A stretch of DNA of 64,000 nt, from positions 682,001 to 746,000 of the forward strand of contig NZ_PXYA01000001.1 in assembly GCF_003841405.1 (NCBI RefSeq), in the 5' to 3' direction. Position numbers and translations under genes: made by a program. The stretch is from Tetragenococcus halophilus subsp. halophilus DSM 20339. Its GTDB lineage: Bacteria; Bacillota; Bacilli; Lactobacillales; Enterococcaceae. Shown one piece after another: positions 15,899 through 25,200 of this stretch. A model generated the notes under the pieces. The model was not told where the DNA came from, did no database searches, and worked only from the letters and a program-made list of their open reading frames with translations. Each line of letters starts with the position of its first letter. The stretch's first letter is position 1.

Positions 15899-17911
15899 TT
15901 ATTTCTCTAAGACTGTCTCTATTACTCTTTCTGAAGCTTTGCCGTCATCAAGTGCACAAAATTCTTCATAGAAACTCTTATATTTCTCTTCATATTCATA
16001 CATAACCGCTTTAATATTTTTTATTCGGTCAATCACCTCATCTGAAGTATACAACAGCGGACCTGGTAAATCGTTATACACATCAATATAAAATCCGCGT
16101 AATTCATCTTTATATTTTGCCAAATCATAGGTATAAAACAAAATAGGACGTTTTAAATTAGCAAAATCAAAAAAGACTGAAGAATAGTCTGTAATCAAAA
16201 GATCACTTACAATAAATAAATCATTAATATCATTATATTTTGAAAAGTCAAATGCAAAGCCTCCGTAGTTACTTAAATCTAACACATCAGAAATAAAATA
16301 ATGCATACGCAGAATAATGACGTATTCATTTCCTAACTCTTCACGTAGTCGTTCAAGATCTAACCGCAAAGTAAATTTATATTTTCCCACAGAATGAAAT
16401 TCATCATCACGCCATGTAGGAGCGTATAAAATAACCTTCTTGTCTAATGGTATACCCAATCTTTGTTTAATTTCTTGTTCATCTGCTGCCGTATGGTTAA
16501 TCAAAATATCGTTTCTCGGATAGCCATAGGTTAAAATATTCTCACGCGGAAACATAAACGCATTTATAAAAATATCTTCACTATATTTATTATCAGCAAT
16601 TAAATAGTCCCATTTTCTAGACTGCTCATAGAATATTTTTTTATAGTTTTTATTAGCTGAAGTAACATTATCCATATCAAACACTAGATGCTTTAAAGGC
16701 GTACCGTGCCAAGTCGATAAAATCACTTGATCTTGCTTTTTCTCAAGATAATTAGGTTGGCGCATATTCAAAATAAAATACTTCGCAATTGTCACATAAT
16801 AAAAATATTGCCAACTAAATCGAGTAATTACTTTAACATTTGAGCGCTGGAATTCTGGCGACTTTTCAACTAACTCCTTATCATTTAAAATCCAAACATG
16901 TTTCCATTTATCAGGTTCTTCTTGTAATAGATAATTAAAAAGAGCTTTCGGACTATCAGAATAGTTCCTACCCAAAAAGCTTTCATATAAAATTGTTTGA
17001 TTTTTAATCGGTAGTTTGGAGAAAATATTTTTTTGAATACTTTTTTGTCGATAACGTTTCTTTTTAGGACTCATAAAGCGTAAGGCATTATAAACAATCA
17101 CGCGACTTCTACTCAAACGATAGGCAGTTTTAAAATTACCGCTTTGAATACTATTGATTTCAGGTTTATGCCTTTTTTTGATACTTATTGGTTCTGATTC
17201 AATTTGTAATAATTGATATAATTCTTGATAAATTGGAAGGATATCTTCAAAAGATACTTTAAATGAATCATTTGTTACGACCTTATATAGGTAATAATTT
17301 TTAGCAGCATTTTTCACCTTTTTTGTAATGATATCATTATCACTTATTTGTACGGCTTCGTTAAAAGCTTGAACTCTTTTTAATTGGCGATCCTCTCGTT
17401 CGATTTGTGACGCAGAAGGTTCATTGATTGGATCATTATGAATTGACTTATAATATAATTTTGTTGATGTTTGTTGTATCACATCTACTATACTATACAG
17501 ACGAACTAAAAACGGTATATCCGCATATAAATCATTCTTAGTATCAAAAAATAACTCATTTTCAAGCAAAAAATCTCTTCTTATAATAAAACTATGTGCC
17601 TTTAGATGATAACTTAACTTTGCAAAGTATTGTTCAGCAGTAAAAGTACTAAAATTATGAGAAATCACATCATAGTTAAATAAATCTTCTATAACTTCAT
17701 TCTCGTTAGTCGTTTGAAGGTTTTTATCATCTAACCATTTACTTAAATTGTTTAAAGTATTGCTACGATAAAATGGCTTCTTTTCTAATCTTAAGGCAGA
17801 CGCCTTATCCAAATCGATTTTAGTTATTCTGAGTTTAAAAACGTCCACCGAATCCCTATTTTCATCGATCATTTGCATCCATAAAAAGTACATATTCACC
17901 AGCCGACGCAC
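15899..17911 (-). CDS. C-terminal part of a GT2-glycerophosphotransferase fusion, frame-disrupted
   Basis: 670 codons. Residues up to about 230 continue a GT2-type glycosyltransferase (HSFIIRRDFLLE, DIPFLVRLY). From about residue 310 a TarF-like transferase follows: STWHGTPLKHL with His402, YGYPRND, LYAPTWRDDEF, LRMHYFISD and LITDYSSVFFDFANLKRP with Thr574. The N-terminal 90 residues of the GT2 domain lie in another frame (17862-18131) and meet here at the DAND motif, where relatives read DADDW. A net one-base indel near 17865 is the simplest cause. The transferase half might still be made by re-initiation. Transcribed leftward after the GT-C-like gene; ends in the terminator targeted by the group II intron. 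Confidence 0.75.
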   Translation of the reverse strand: MRRLVNMYFLWMQMIDENRDSVDVFKLRITKIDLDKASALRLEKKPFYRSNTLNNLSKWLDDKNLQTTNENEVIEDLFNYDVISHNFSTFTAEQYFAKLSYHLKAHSFIIRRDFLLENELFFDTKNDLYADIPFLVRLYSIVDVIQQTSTKLYYKSIHNDPINEPSASQIEREDRQLKRVQAFNEAVQISDNDIITKKVKNAAKNYYLYKVVTNDSFKVSFEDILPIYQELYQLLQIESEPISIKKRHKPEINSIQSGNFKTAYRLSRSRVIVYNALRFMSPKKKRYRQKSIQKNIFSKLPIKNQTILYESFLGRNYSDSPKALFNYLLQEEPDKWKHVWILNDKELVEKSPEFQRSNVKVITRFSWQYFYYVTIAKYFILNMRQPNYLEKKQDQVILSTWHGTPLKHLVFDMDNVTSANKNYKKIFYEQSRKWDYLIADNKYSEDIFINAFMFPRENILTYGYPRNDILINHTAADEQEIKQRLGIPLDKKVILYAPTWRDDEFHSVGKYKFTLRLDLERLREELGNEYVIILRMHYFISDVLDLSNYGGFAFDFSKYNDINDLFIVSDLLITDYSSVFFDFANLKRPILFYTYDLAKYKDELRGFYIDVYNDLPGPLLYTSDEVIDRIKNIKAVMYEYEEKYKSFYEEFCALDDGKASERVIETVLEK

Positions 17912-18131
17912 GAATTCCTATGTTACGAAAATTCGGTATTGTTTCTGATGAATTTTCAATTATACGATAGTTTAAATTACTCTGTTCTAGATAGTTTACT
18001 AAAAAAGCTGATTGATTATGGATAAAAATCACTTCAAAATCCTGATAAACTTGGTTTTCTAAGCTTTCAATACAGTACTTTAAAAACCTTGGACTATTAT
18101 CCTTATACGGGATAACGATCGAGAAATTCAT
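17862..18131 (-). CDS. N-terminal part of the GT2 glycosyltransferase (frame-disrupted gene)
   Basis: Begins MNFSIVIPYKDNS, the typical first strand and nucleotide-binding loop of GT2 (GT-A fold) enzymes, and continues to GEYVLFMDAND, the DXD region, where the frame runs into a stop. The remainder of the domain is in the frame of the 670-codon part. The ATG at 18131 is chosen because the family starts there; the upstream extension from 18194 is not family-like. The predicted intact protein would be near 745 aa and would pair a glycosyltransferase with a glycerophosphotransferase, as in bifunctional teichoic acid enzymes. Whether the break is biological or an assembly error is not known. Confidence 0.7.
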   Translation of the reverse strand: MNFSIVIPYKDNSPRFLKYCIESLENQVYQDFEVIFIHNQSAFLVNYLEQSNLNYRIIENSSETIPNFRNIGIRASAGEYVLFMDANDR

Positions 18132-18213
18132 ATAATCACTCTTTTCGGATGTATTTTCCTCTTTGATCAAAATATTATAATAGTAAAATAACAAAAAAGC
18201 AATTTATTATAAT

Positions 18214-19947
18214 TTAAGCTTTAAGTTTTTTTATAATTAACCAAAGTACAAAGATAAACCACGATAATATCGAAAGAAAAAACATATAATAAAATAAAAA
18301 CGAACTATTATAATTGACTTTTAAAACATTATCTCCTTTTTTTGGTTGAACTAGTAACGCGCCAACTTTATTTGTTTTTTCTTGTACGTTGGTTATTTTT
18401 TCACCGTTAAAAATAACGCTAGTACGTCTATAGATTATTAAAGGTAATAGAGTTTTCTCGCCATTAGATTGCCACGAAAAGACCAATTGATTATTCTTTA
18501 CTTTTTTAGTTAATATTTCGTTCATCGGATTTTCGATAATTGCTCGCTTTTGTTCCCCATAGGGATGAAAATCTTTATCATAAGCAAGGTCTTTATCATC
18601 TACTGGCAAATAATCCGAGTTCACTTTGCTAATTAAACGTAGAGGCGCCCCTAAATCTTTTGACTTAAAAGCTTTCTCTAAGGTATTAGAATCTTTTGTT
18701 GCAAAAATAACGTTGTTTGTTGAATTAAATAATTCCGTTTGCCAAATTTCTTCTCGCTCTTTTGAAAAATCAATATGATTTCTAACTGCGCCTATAAGCA
18801 TTAAAAGTAGAAATGGATAAATTAAAATACGGCTATCTATCTTTCTTTTTTCACTGGAAGATATTGTTTCTATTGAAAGACTCAATGCCAAGATAATTAA
18901 AACTACTGCCGGCGGCAAAAGTCGGCTCGGAAATTGTATAATTGAAATACTGGGAAACCTATTTACAAAATCATTCCAAGGAAAAACTTTAGTTGATAAA
19001 GCAAACCACATAAAAGCTGTAATAGTAGCCAAAAGATTTGTTTTACTCATTTTCCTATAAATAATTATAAAAAATTGGACAACAAATAATAAACAAACAA
19101 CCAAGGAAAGATCTTTGTAAGGTCTAATTAAATCTAATCTAAGTGCATGATTTTCCATATTCCAAACAACGAAGGGTCTCATAAGTTGATTTTCCATATT
19201 CACTTCTAATAAAGGATACCAGACATTCGCAGTCATAAATATTGTGGCTAAAGCAGCAATAAAGGTATACATAAAAAGCGTTTTTTTATTTTTTGAATGT
19301 AAAAAGCCAAATACAAAGAAAGGGATTAGAATAATCACAGAAAAAAGAACTGTCAAAACATGTATTTGAATAGCTAGTGTCATAACAAAAGCTAAAAATG
19401 CCAAATCTTTTTTTGAATAACTCTCTCGTAAAAACCTAGTTGCTGCTAAAACAACTAAAGGCAATACAATAGCGCCCCAACTTCTAAGGGTTTGATCAAA
19501 CGACCAAGATTGGATGATATAAAAAGAAGAGTACATAATTGAAAATATCAAACAAATAAGTGCCCTTACCTTATTTTTTATCAGCAAAGTAAACATACTA
19601 ATAGCAGACAAAAAAGTAATCAAAAAATTAGTAAGTAATTGATAATTAAACCAGGAACGACAAATCAATAAAAGAAGGCCATTAAAATAAGCAAACATCG
19701 GCCCATATAATGCATTAATAATCCGGCCAGATTGCGAAAAACCATACATTGAAATAAAGTAATGGAAGTTCCCTTCTTTAATTTGTTGTGCTGTATCATA
19801 AAAACGATTATAGTGGAAGATCCAATCATACCCTAAATACAAATTTTGATTACTAATTTGGACCCATTGCAATAAAATCGAAGCAATAAAGATAATCATC
19901 AAAGAAATGAATATCCGTTTTTTACTAGCAGATAAAGACTTTTTCAT
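18214..19947 (-). CDS. Polytopic membrane protein, GT-C glycosyltransferase-like
   Basis: 577 aa with about eleven hydrophobic segments, beginning with one at residues 11-30 and ending with one before the C-terminal KKLKA. The first outside loop reads LGYDWIFHYNRFYD, close to the acidic/His/Arg loop of GT-C enzymes that use lipid-linked sugars. A soluble region lies near residues 395-540. Proteins of this kind are often named 6-pyruvoyl-tetrahydropterin synthase-related membrane proteins, or YfhO-like when they glycosylate lipoteichoic acid. Here it may add sugars to the extracellular polymer. The ATG has AGGAAGG five bases upstream. It precedes the GT2 fusion by about 80 bases and probably shares its transcript. 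Confidence 0.65.
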   Translation of the reverse strand: MKKSLSASKKRIFISLMIIFIASILLQWVQISNQNLYLGYDWIFHYNRFYDTAQQIKEGNFHYFISMYGFSQSGRIINALYGPMFAYFNGLLLLICRSWFNYQLLTNFLITFLSAISMFTLLIKNKVRALICLIFSIMYSSFYIIQSWSFDQTLRSWGAIVLPLVVLAATRFLRESYSKKDLAFLAFVMTLAIQIHVLTVLFSVIILIPFFVFGFLHSKNKKTLFMYTFIAALATIFMTANVWYPLLEVNMENQLMRPFVVWNMENHALRLDLIRPYKDLSLVVCLLFVVQFFIIIYRKMSKTNLLATITAFMWFALSTKVFPWNDFVNRFPSISIIQFPSRLLPPAVVLIILALSLSIETISSSEKRKIDSRILIYPFLLLMLIGAVRNHIDFSKEREEIWQTELFNSTNNVIFATKDSNTLEKAFKSKDLGAPLRLISKVNSDYLPVDDKDLAYDKDFHPYGEQKRAIIENPMNEILTKKVKNNQLVFSWQSNGEKTLLPLIIYRRTSVIFNGEKITNVQEKTNKVGALLVQPKKGDNVLKVNYNSSFLFYYMFFLSILSWFIFVLWLIIKKLKA

Positions 19948-20064
19948 GTGGACCTTCCTCTATATTTTGATGTTATTTCTTTTTCATTATTATACCCACT
20001 AGTGGTGCATGAAACATTTTAAATTCACTTATTATGTTTCACGCTATTTCCATCCATAAAAAAA

Positions 20065-20121
20065 TCCTTTATACTGAGCTTGGATGACTTATCCAAGACC
20101 AATACAAAGGACAACAACATG
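20065..20121 (+). promoter_or_regulatory. Hairpin burying the IS4 transposase ribosome site
   Basis: TCCTTT...CTTGGAT pairs with ATCCAAG...AAAGGA as a long stem around GACTT, so the Shine-Dalgarno AAAGGA is base-paired in any transcript entering from outside. A candidate -10 TATACT lies inside the left arm, so the IS's own transcript would lack the anti-Shine-Dalgarno part. In copy 2 the stem is more regular (two mismatches in 21). Confidence 0.65.
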
Positions 20122-21225
20122 GATAAGTATAAAACAATTTCAGCTTTTAATAAATGGCTTTCGAACATAAATTTCAAAAATTTACCTTTTTCTATTCGTG
20201 AGAAAATTTCGCAAGCCGACAAGTATCATAAAAAGTTTGATTTTGAACACTTTTTGAAAGTGTTTCTCTATGGCATCGACAATGAGTGCGAAAGTTTACG
20301 TGAAATAGATACAGCGTTTGTTTCGCCTGATCTACAACAGACCATGGCGTTAGATTCGATTAGTCATTCGCAGCTTTCCCGTGAGCTCGCCCAGATGGAT
20401 GACGAAATTTTGTGGGCGATCTTCGCCCAATTACTGGAGAAAGTACGGTCAAAAATACCGGTGACCAAACGAAACGCACTCTATATCGTGGATTCTTCCA
20501 CCTTTCCGTTAAATACCACTCGGTACCCTTGGGCGGACTTTCGCTCAACCAAAGCGGGGATCAAACTGCACTTAAAACTCTGTTTTATGGGTAAAGAACA
20601 CTTGTATCCGGATCAGTTTGAAGTCACGAATGCGGTAGAACATGATGACAATCACTTAGAAGTTTTTGTCAATCAACCGGAAGCGACCTATATCTTTGAT
20701 CGTGGCTATATTGATTACGAGCGACTGGACGAGATGGAAGCTGACGGCTACTTTTTCGTCACAAGAGTGAAGAAAAACGCCAAAGTTCATGTCCTAGAAA
20801 CTTATGAACCTTCTCAGAGTAAAAACATTTTGCGTGACCAAATGGTAGTGTTAGGCACTCAGGTTTATTTCACTTCCCCGTTTCGCTTGGTCACGATTCA
20901 GGATGAAAAAGGAAAACAATTACGCTTTGTCACCAACCGTTTTGATGTGACCGCCCAAGAAGTGGCCGACATGTACAAAGCGAGATGGCAAATTGAACTA
21001 TTTTTTAAGCATATCAAGCAACATATGACGATTAAAAAGCTATTTTCATACAGTGAAAAAGGGGTAAGCAATCAAATCATTCTCGCCATGATTGCCAGTC
21101 TATTGACGTATTTACTCAAAGTAGAGACAGGAAGTAAGAAATCCCCGTTCCAAATCAAGCGCCTATTAAAACATCTGCTTTTTCAACCTTTTGAAGAATT
21201 GTGGGTATTACTCGTTCCTACGTGA
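20119..21225 (+). CDS. IS4-family DDE transposase
   Basis: 368 aa from the ATG with AAAGGA seven bases before it; an upstream TTG frame (20080) runs through the hairpin and is not likely used. Catalytic signatures: YIVDSSTF (first Asp), FDRGYIDYERLDEM (second Asp) and the YREK-type YKARWQIELFFKHIKQHM (Glu). The N-terminus matches the DUF4372-type domain of this transposase group. No disruption was seen. It differs by only a few residues from the copy at 59896. Confidence 0.9.
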   Translation: MDKYKTISAFNKWLSNINFKNLPFSIREKISQADKYHKKFDFEHFLKVFLYGIDNECESLREIDTAFVSPDLQQTMALDSISHSQLSRELAQMDDEILWAIFAQLLEKVRSKIPVTKRNALYIVDSSTFPLNTTRYPWADFRSTKAGIKLHLKLCFMGKEHLYPDQFEVTNAVEHDDNHLEVFVNQPEATYIFDRGYIDYERLDEMEADGYFFVTRVKKNAKVHVLETYEPSQSKNILRDQMVVLGTQVYFTSPFRLVTIQDEKGKQLRFVTNRFDVTAQEVADMYKARWQIELFFKHIKQHMTIKKLFSYSEKGVSNQIILAMIASLLTYLLKVETGSKKSPFQIKRLLKHLLFQPFEELWVLLVPT

Positions 21226-21398
21226 CGAAATAGCATTTGTCGTCGTTGCAACAGTATTCAGATAAATAATGAAAAAATTTTTTCTGGAAAAGTCATCCCT
21301 TGCGTAAGCATTTGATTTTTTTGTCATTTTTTAGAAAAAGTTAAAATCTGAATATTCTGATTATATTAATGCACCATTAGTGTACTATACCATATATT

Positions 21399-21980
21399 TG
21401 GATTTACGTCAATATTCTGGACACATTTGATTGTGGTGGATGCTTTTCACCAAGCTTTGCAAAATCAACAATTAAAAGATGGCAAACATTTGATTCTCCA
21501 AACGGATTTAGGGACGCAATATACGAGTGATGAATTCGAAGGGCTTTTAGCTCAGTATAACGTTCGCCATTCCTACAGTCGCAAAGGAAGCCCCTATGAT
21601 AATTCAGGGATTGAGTCTTTTCACGCGACTTTGAAAAAGGAAGAAGTTTATATGAGGTACTATAAAAATTTTGACGAAGCTCGTCTCGCTTTATTCCAAT
21701 ACATTAATGGTTGGTACAATCGTGAACGGATTCATGGGAATATCAACTACCTGACGCCCCAGCAAGCGGAAGATCAAGCCAAAATGTTGGCGTAGGTTTG
21801 AAGCTCTCCTACACATTTTTTTGAGGAACTTATCCACGAGACCTTCTCGTCATCATTTCCGTTCAATGTCAAATACGGTTTTTCATTTGATATTGAACGG
21901 AAATGATGACATTCTCGAGAGTGGATTCGTTTCGAAAAAAGACTCTCAAAAAATGTGTCCAGAATATTGACGTAAATCCA
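21399..21980 (+). mobile_element. Internally deleted IS3 derivative with matching ends
   Basis: 582 bp. The right end is the normal 3' end of the IS3 element. The left end is an inverted copy of that same 3' end (first 30 bases, TGGATTTACGTC to GGACACATTT), fused directly to the middle of orfB. The true 5' end, orfA and the first half of orfB are gone. The ends therefore form a perfect inverted repeat of about 30 bp. TATT on both sides is a possible target duplication. It adjoins the IS4 copy. Confidence 0.8.
21427..21795 (+). pseudogene. IS3 orfB fragment, C-terminal third
   Basis: 122 codons equal to the C-terminal part of the IS3 integrase (LQTDLGTQYTS to HGNINYLTPQQAEDQ). The first catalytic Asp is missing, so it cannot be active. 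It has drifted from copies 1 and 3 (for example DEFEGLLAQYNVRHSYS), so it is an older or separate lineage. The 3' non-coding part keeps the long hairpin at 21849-21910. Confidence 0.85.
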
Positions 21981-22074
21981 TATTAATAAATCAATAGTTT
22001 TTTTAATACGGCTAACTTTGTCGTAGAAATTTAATTTTTTATGACTAGTTCACGAATTTTGTTGTGCGTATATA

Positions 22075-22123
22075 AGAAAAGTTCCGAAAGGACATCGTAA
22101 TGATGACTTTTCGGAACTTTTCT
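22075..22123 (-). terminator. Terminator downstream of the 1123-aa gene
   Basis: GAAAAGTTCCGAAA and TTTTCGGAACTTTTC form a strong stem around a loop of about 17 bases, with A/T runs at both sides. It lies about 140 bases after the stop at 22261. I see nothing else in 21981-22260. Confidence 0.8.
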
Positions 22124-22260
22124 ATTTAAAAGGAGACTTTTCTTCCAGGTTTCAATTAAATCTTATATTAAAACAACAAAAATTTTCCATATTCATTAAA
22201 TAAGCATTAAAATTAGTAATTTCAAGTTTTACTAAAATTCAAAAAAGAAATAGATTAGTA

Positions 22261-25200
22261 TTAATCACCTAATTTTAGCTCATTATAGAAATTGTTAATT
22301 GCTTTTTTATTGTATTTTTGATAATCAAATCTTTTAAAATTACCATTAAACCTATAGATTCTTATTAAGCCTTCGTACAAATCATTTATTTCCGTTCCAT
22401 TGGTAAAAAGCCCATAGTCTTCTTGCTCACCTAACACATGAACATTAGCAGGAATATTAGTTGCTAAAATTTTCTTACCTAATGTCATAGCTTCCAATAA
22501 AACCATAGGCTGTCCCTCGTAGATAGAGGGTAGTACAAAGACATCATTTTGTTCAATAAAATTAAACGGATTATCAATATACCCTAGTAAATGTACACTC
22601 TTTTGGATTCCTAAACGGAATATTTGAGTTGCTAAATTGTCTTCAAGCTTACCTTGGCCCAGAATATATAAATTTGCTTCTGGAACTATTTCCAAAAAAT
22701 TAGCAAAAGCGGCAATTAGATTCCCATAGTTTTTTTCAGGAGAAAGCCTTCCCATAGTAACAAAATTAAACTTACTTTGATCAAAATTTGCAACAGGAAC
22801 ATCTATCACTTGGTTCTTTTGCTTTTTATCTTCGTTAACCAACTCTTCTTCTTGTTGCAACCTCTCTAAAGCTTTTTCTTCAGAAACCTCACTTATAAAC
22901 CTACTTTCTACCCAAGCTAAAAACTTACCTGCAATTTCTCGCACTTCATAAAATTTTCGTGATTGAACAATCATAGTAGCGCGAACCTCGTATATCTTCT
23001 CCGGTTCTAATAAATTATCTTTTTTTCTTTCAAATGTTGTTCCAGGACAGTGACTCCAACATTCACCTTCCTCAAAAAATAGTTTAGTTGGCATAACGTA
23101 TTTTTGACACTTTTTAAATTCTTGAGAAATTCCAATATTTTTTCTTTTATTTTTTAGTAAGAAATAAAAGATTAGTGGATTAGAAAAGCTTATATCGTGT
23201 ATTCTGCCGATAGCTTTCCCCTGAATCCAACCAATAGGTTTATTATTATATATAACTCGATAAAATTTACCAAAAGAGGTCTCAACTTCTTTATCTAAAA
23301 AAACATAACTATTTTTTAAATACATAGTTTTTGTTACACGGTCTCTTTCAAAAGCATGCTCAACCTTTTTCCAGATGAATTTATTCTTTTTGTTTAGTAC
23401 TGTAGCAACCTTATGACAATTTTTTGTGTTAAAAAGTTGAATCGTATTTTCTAAGTACTCTCCTAAAATCCATCCTGTGTAAATTCCATCAACTAAGCAT
23501 TTGTAATAAGTAAATCCATTAAATTTAACCTTCGCTATAAGATGAATAACATTATCTTTTGTTAAGTTAAGTAAATTTTCATTTTGTGAATTAATTAATC
23601 TATAAAGACTACTGTATAACTTATACTGACCACCAATTTTTATTTTCATAAACTTATCAATACGAACTGGAACGATATTTTCAGAAAGACTATTTTCTGA
23701 GTAAGCACACGAATATGAATGATCATTTTCTCCCAATATTGCTCCAGCATTTATCGTATTAATTGAATAACCTATTTGACTATCATTTATAAAATCATTT
23801 AATTTTTTCTTGTTTATTTCCATAGTAATCGGGGAAACACTTAAAATTCGGTCAAACTTATAATAAATAGAAAATAATGCAGGTAAAGATTTTTTGTGAG
23901 GTTTTTTCCCATTTACAACTTTTTGAGAGTCTGAAAGTAAATCGTTATGTTGATATACAATATATTTATTTGCTTTCGCTCCAAGAATCAACTTTGCCCA
24001 AAAAAAGCCATAGCCGCTAAAATCTATTGCCACATCAAAAGATAAATTTGCTAGTAAACGATTCGCTTCTCTTCTAAAAGCAGTATCAGGATAAATATTT
24101 TTTTTATCTGAAGGTAAGGTAAATTCTTTAATTTGCCTATTTCTAAACTCTTCCATGACTGAATAAATTGCTGCCCCCGGTTTAAAAAGAACTCTTGCGT
24201 TTCTATTTATTCTTCTTATGTTTGTATTACCATCTTCACCACCGGGTTCAGTGAATACTGTAACATCATAATTATTGTAATCTATATTATTTAATAAATT
24301 TAAAAAACTTGATGTTATACCGTTTTTTGATAAGTTCCCTGGATAAATAAGTAATTTAGTTTTCATTGAATTTATATCAAGAATTCGACCTTCTTTGGAA
24401 TTAAAATCCTGACCAAAAAAAATGTAGTTAATACATCTTTGAGTAACTCCTCCATCTTCATAAGGAACAAATTTTTCTTTAGCTTCTTTGTATTTGTCTT
24501 CATAAGTTGAAATAGTCTCATTTATATTTTTAATAATTCTTACTACTTCCATCATTGTTGAAGCTACAGGTCCTGGTAAATCTTTTTCATCTAAGTACAT
24601 CCCACGTTCATCATCATATATATCTTTATCCCATGCGTAAAAAATAATAGGTTTATTAGTAACCAAAAAATCAAAAAAAACACTTGAATAATCAGTAATT
24701 AGTAAATCCGTCCACCCTAAGACTTGGTTAGGATCAAGATAATCAGGTATAAGATACTCATTTACTTCTTTTCGATCTTTAACGTACGGATATACATAAG
24801 GATGTACTTTAACGAGTAGCTGATATTCATTAGCTATTCTTTTTCTTAGGTATGTTGTTTCAGCAACTATTTGCTCTATATCAGCTATAGGATCTTTAAT
24901 AGATGTTCCTTTCCAAGTTGGCATATAAAGAGCAATAGGCTTATTGTTTGTTAATTTTACTCCAAAATTACTTAAAAATTTAATATTATCATTTAAATTG
25001 GTTTTAAAAGTAAAATCGATCCTAGGGTAGCCTGTCTCTACGATTTTTCCTGGGTAAATATCCTTTAATTTATAGCTGTTCGAAAATAATCGGGAAGTAT
25101 ACGGACTAGGGCTCAAAAAGTAGTCAGTCATTAATAAATTACGAATAACATTTTGAGAATGTTTGGGATTTCCTGGTATATCATAACCCATGTATTTCAG

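Larger units (their letters stand above)
19997..21382 (+). mobile_element. IS4-type insertion sequence, copy 1
   Basis: 1386 bp with terminal repeats CACTAGTGGTGCAT and ATGCACCATTAGTG (one mismatch). It is flanked by TATTATACC (19988-19996) and TACTATACC (21383-21391), an apparent 9-bp target duplication with one change. The second copy at 59739-61124 has exactly the same length, opposite orientation, perfect 14-bp ends and a perfect 9-bp duplication. The single gene is intact. Confidence 0.9.

Noticed and set aside
20360-20548. Minus frame within the IS4 transposase
   Set aside because: Antisense shadow that recurs in copy 2 only because the IS is duplicated.
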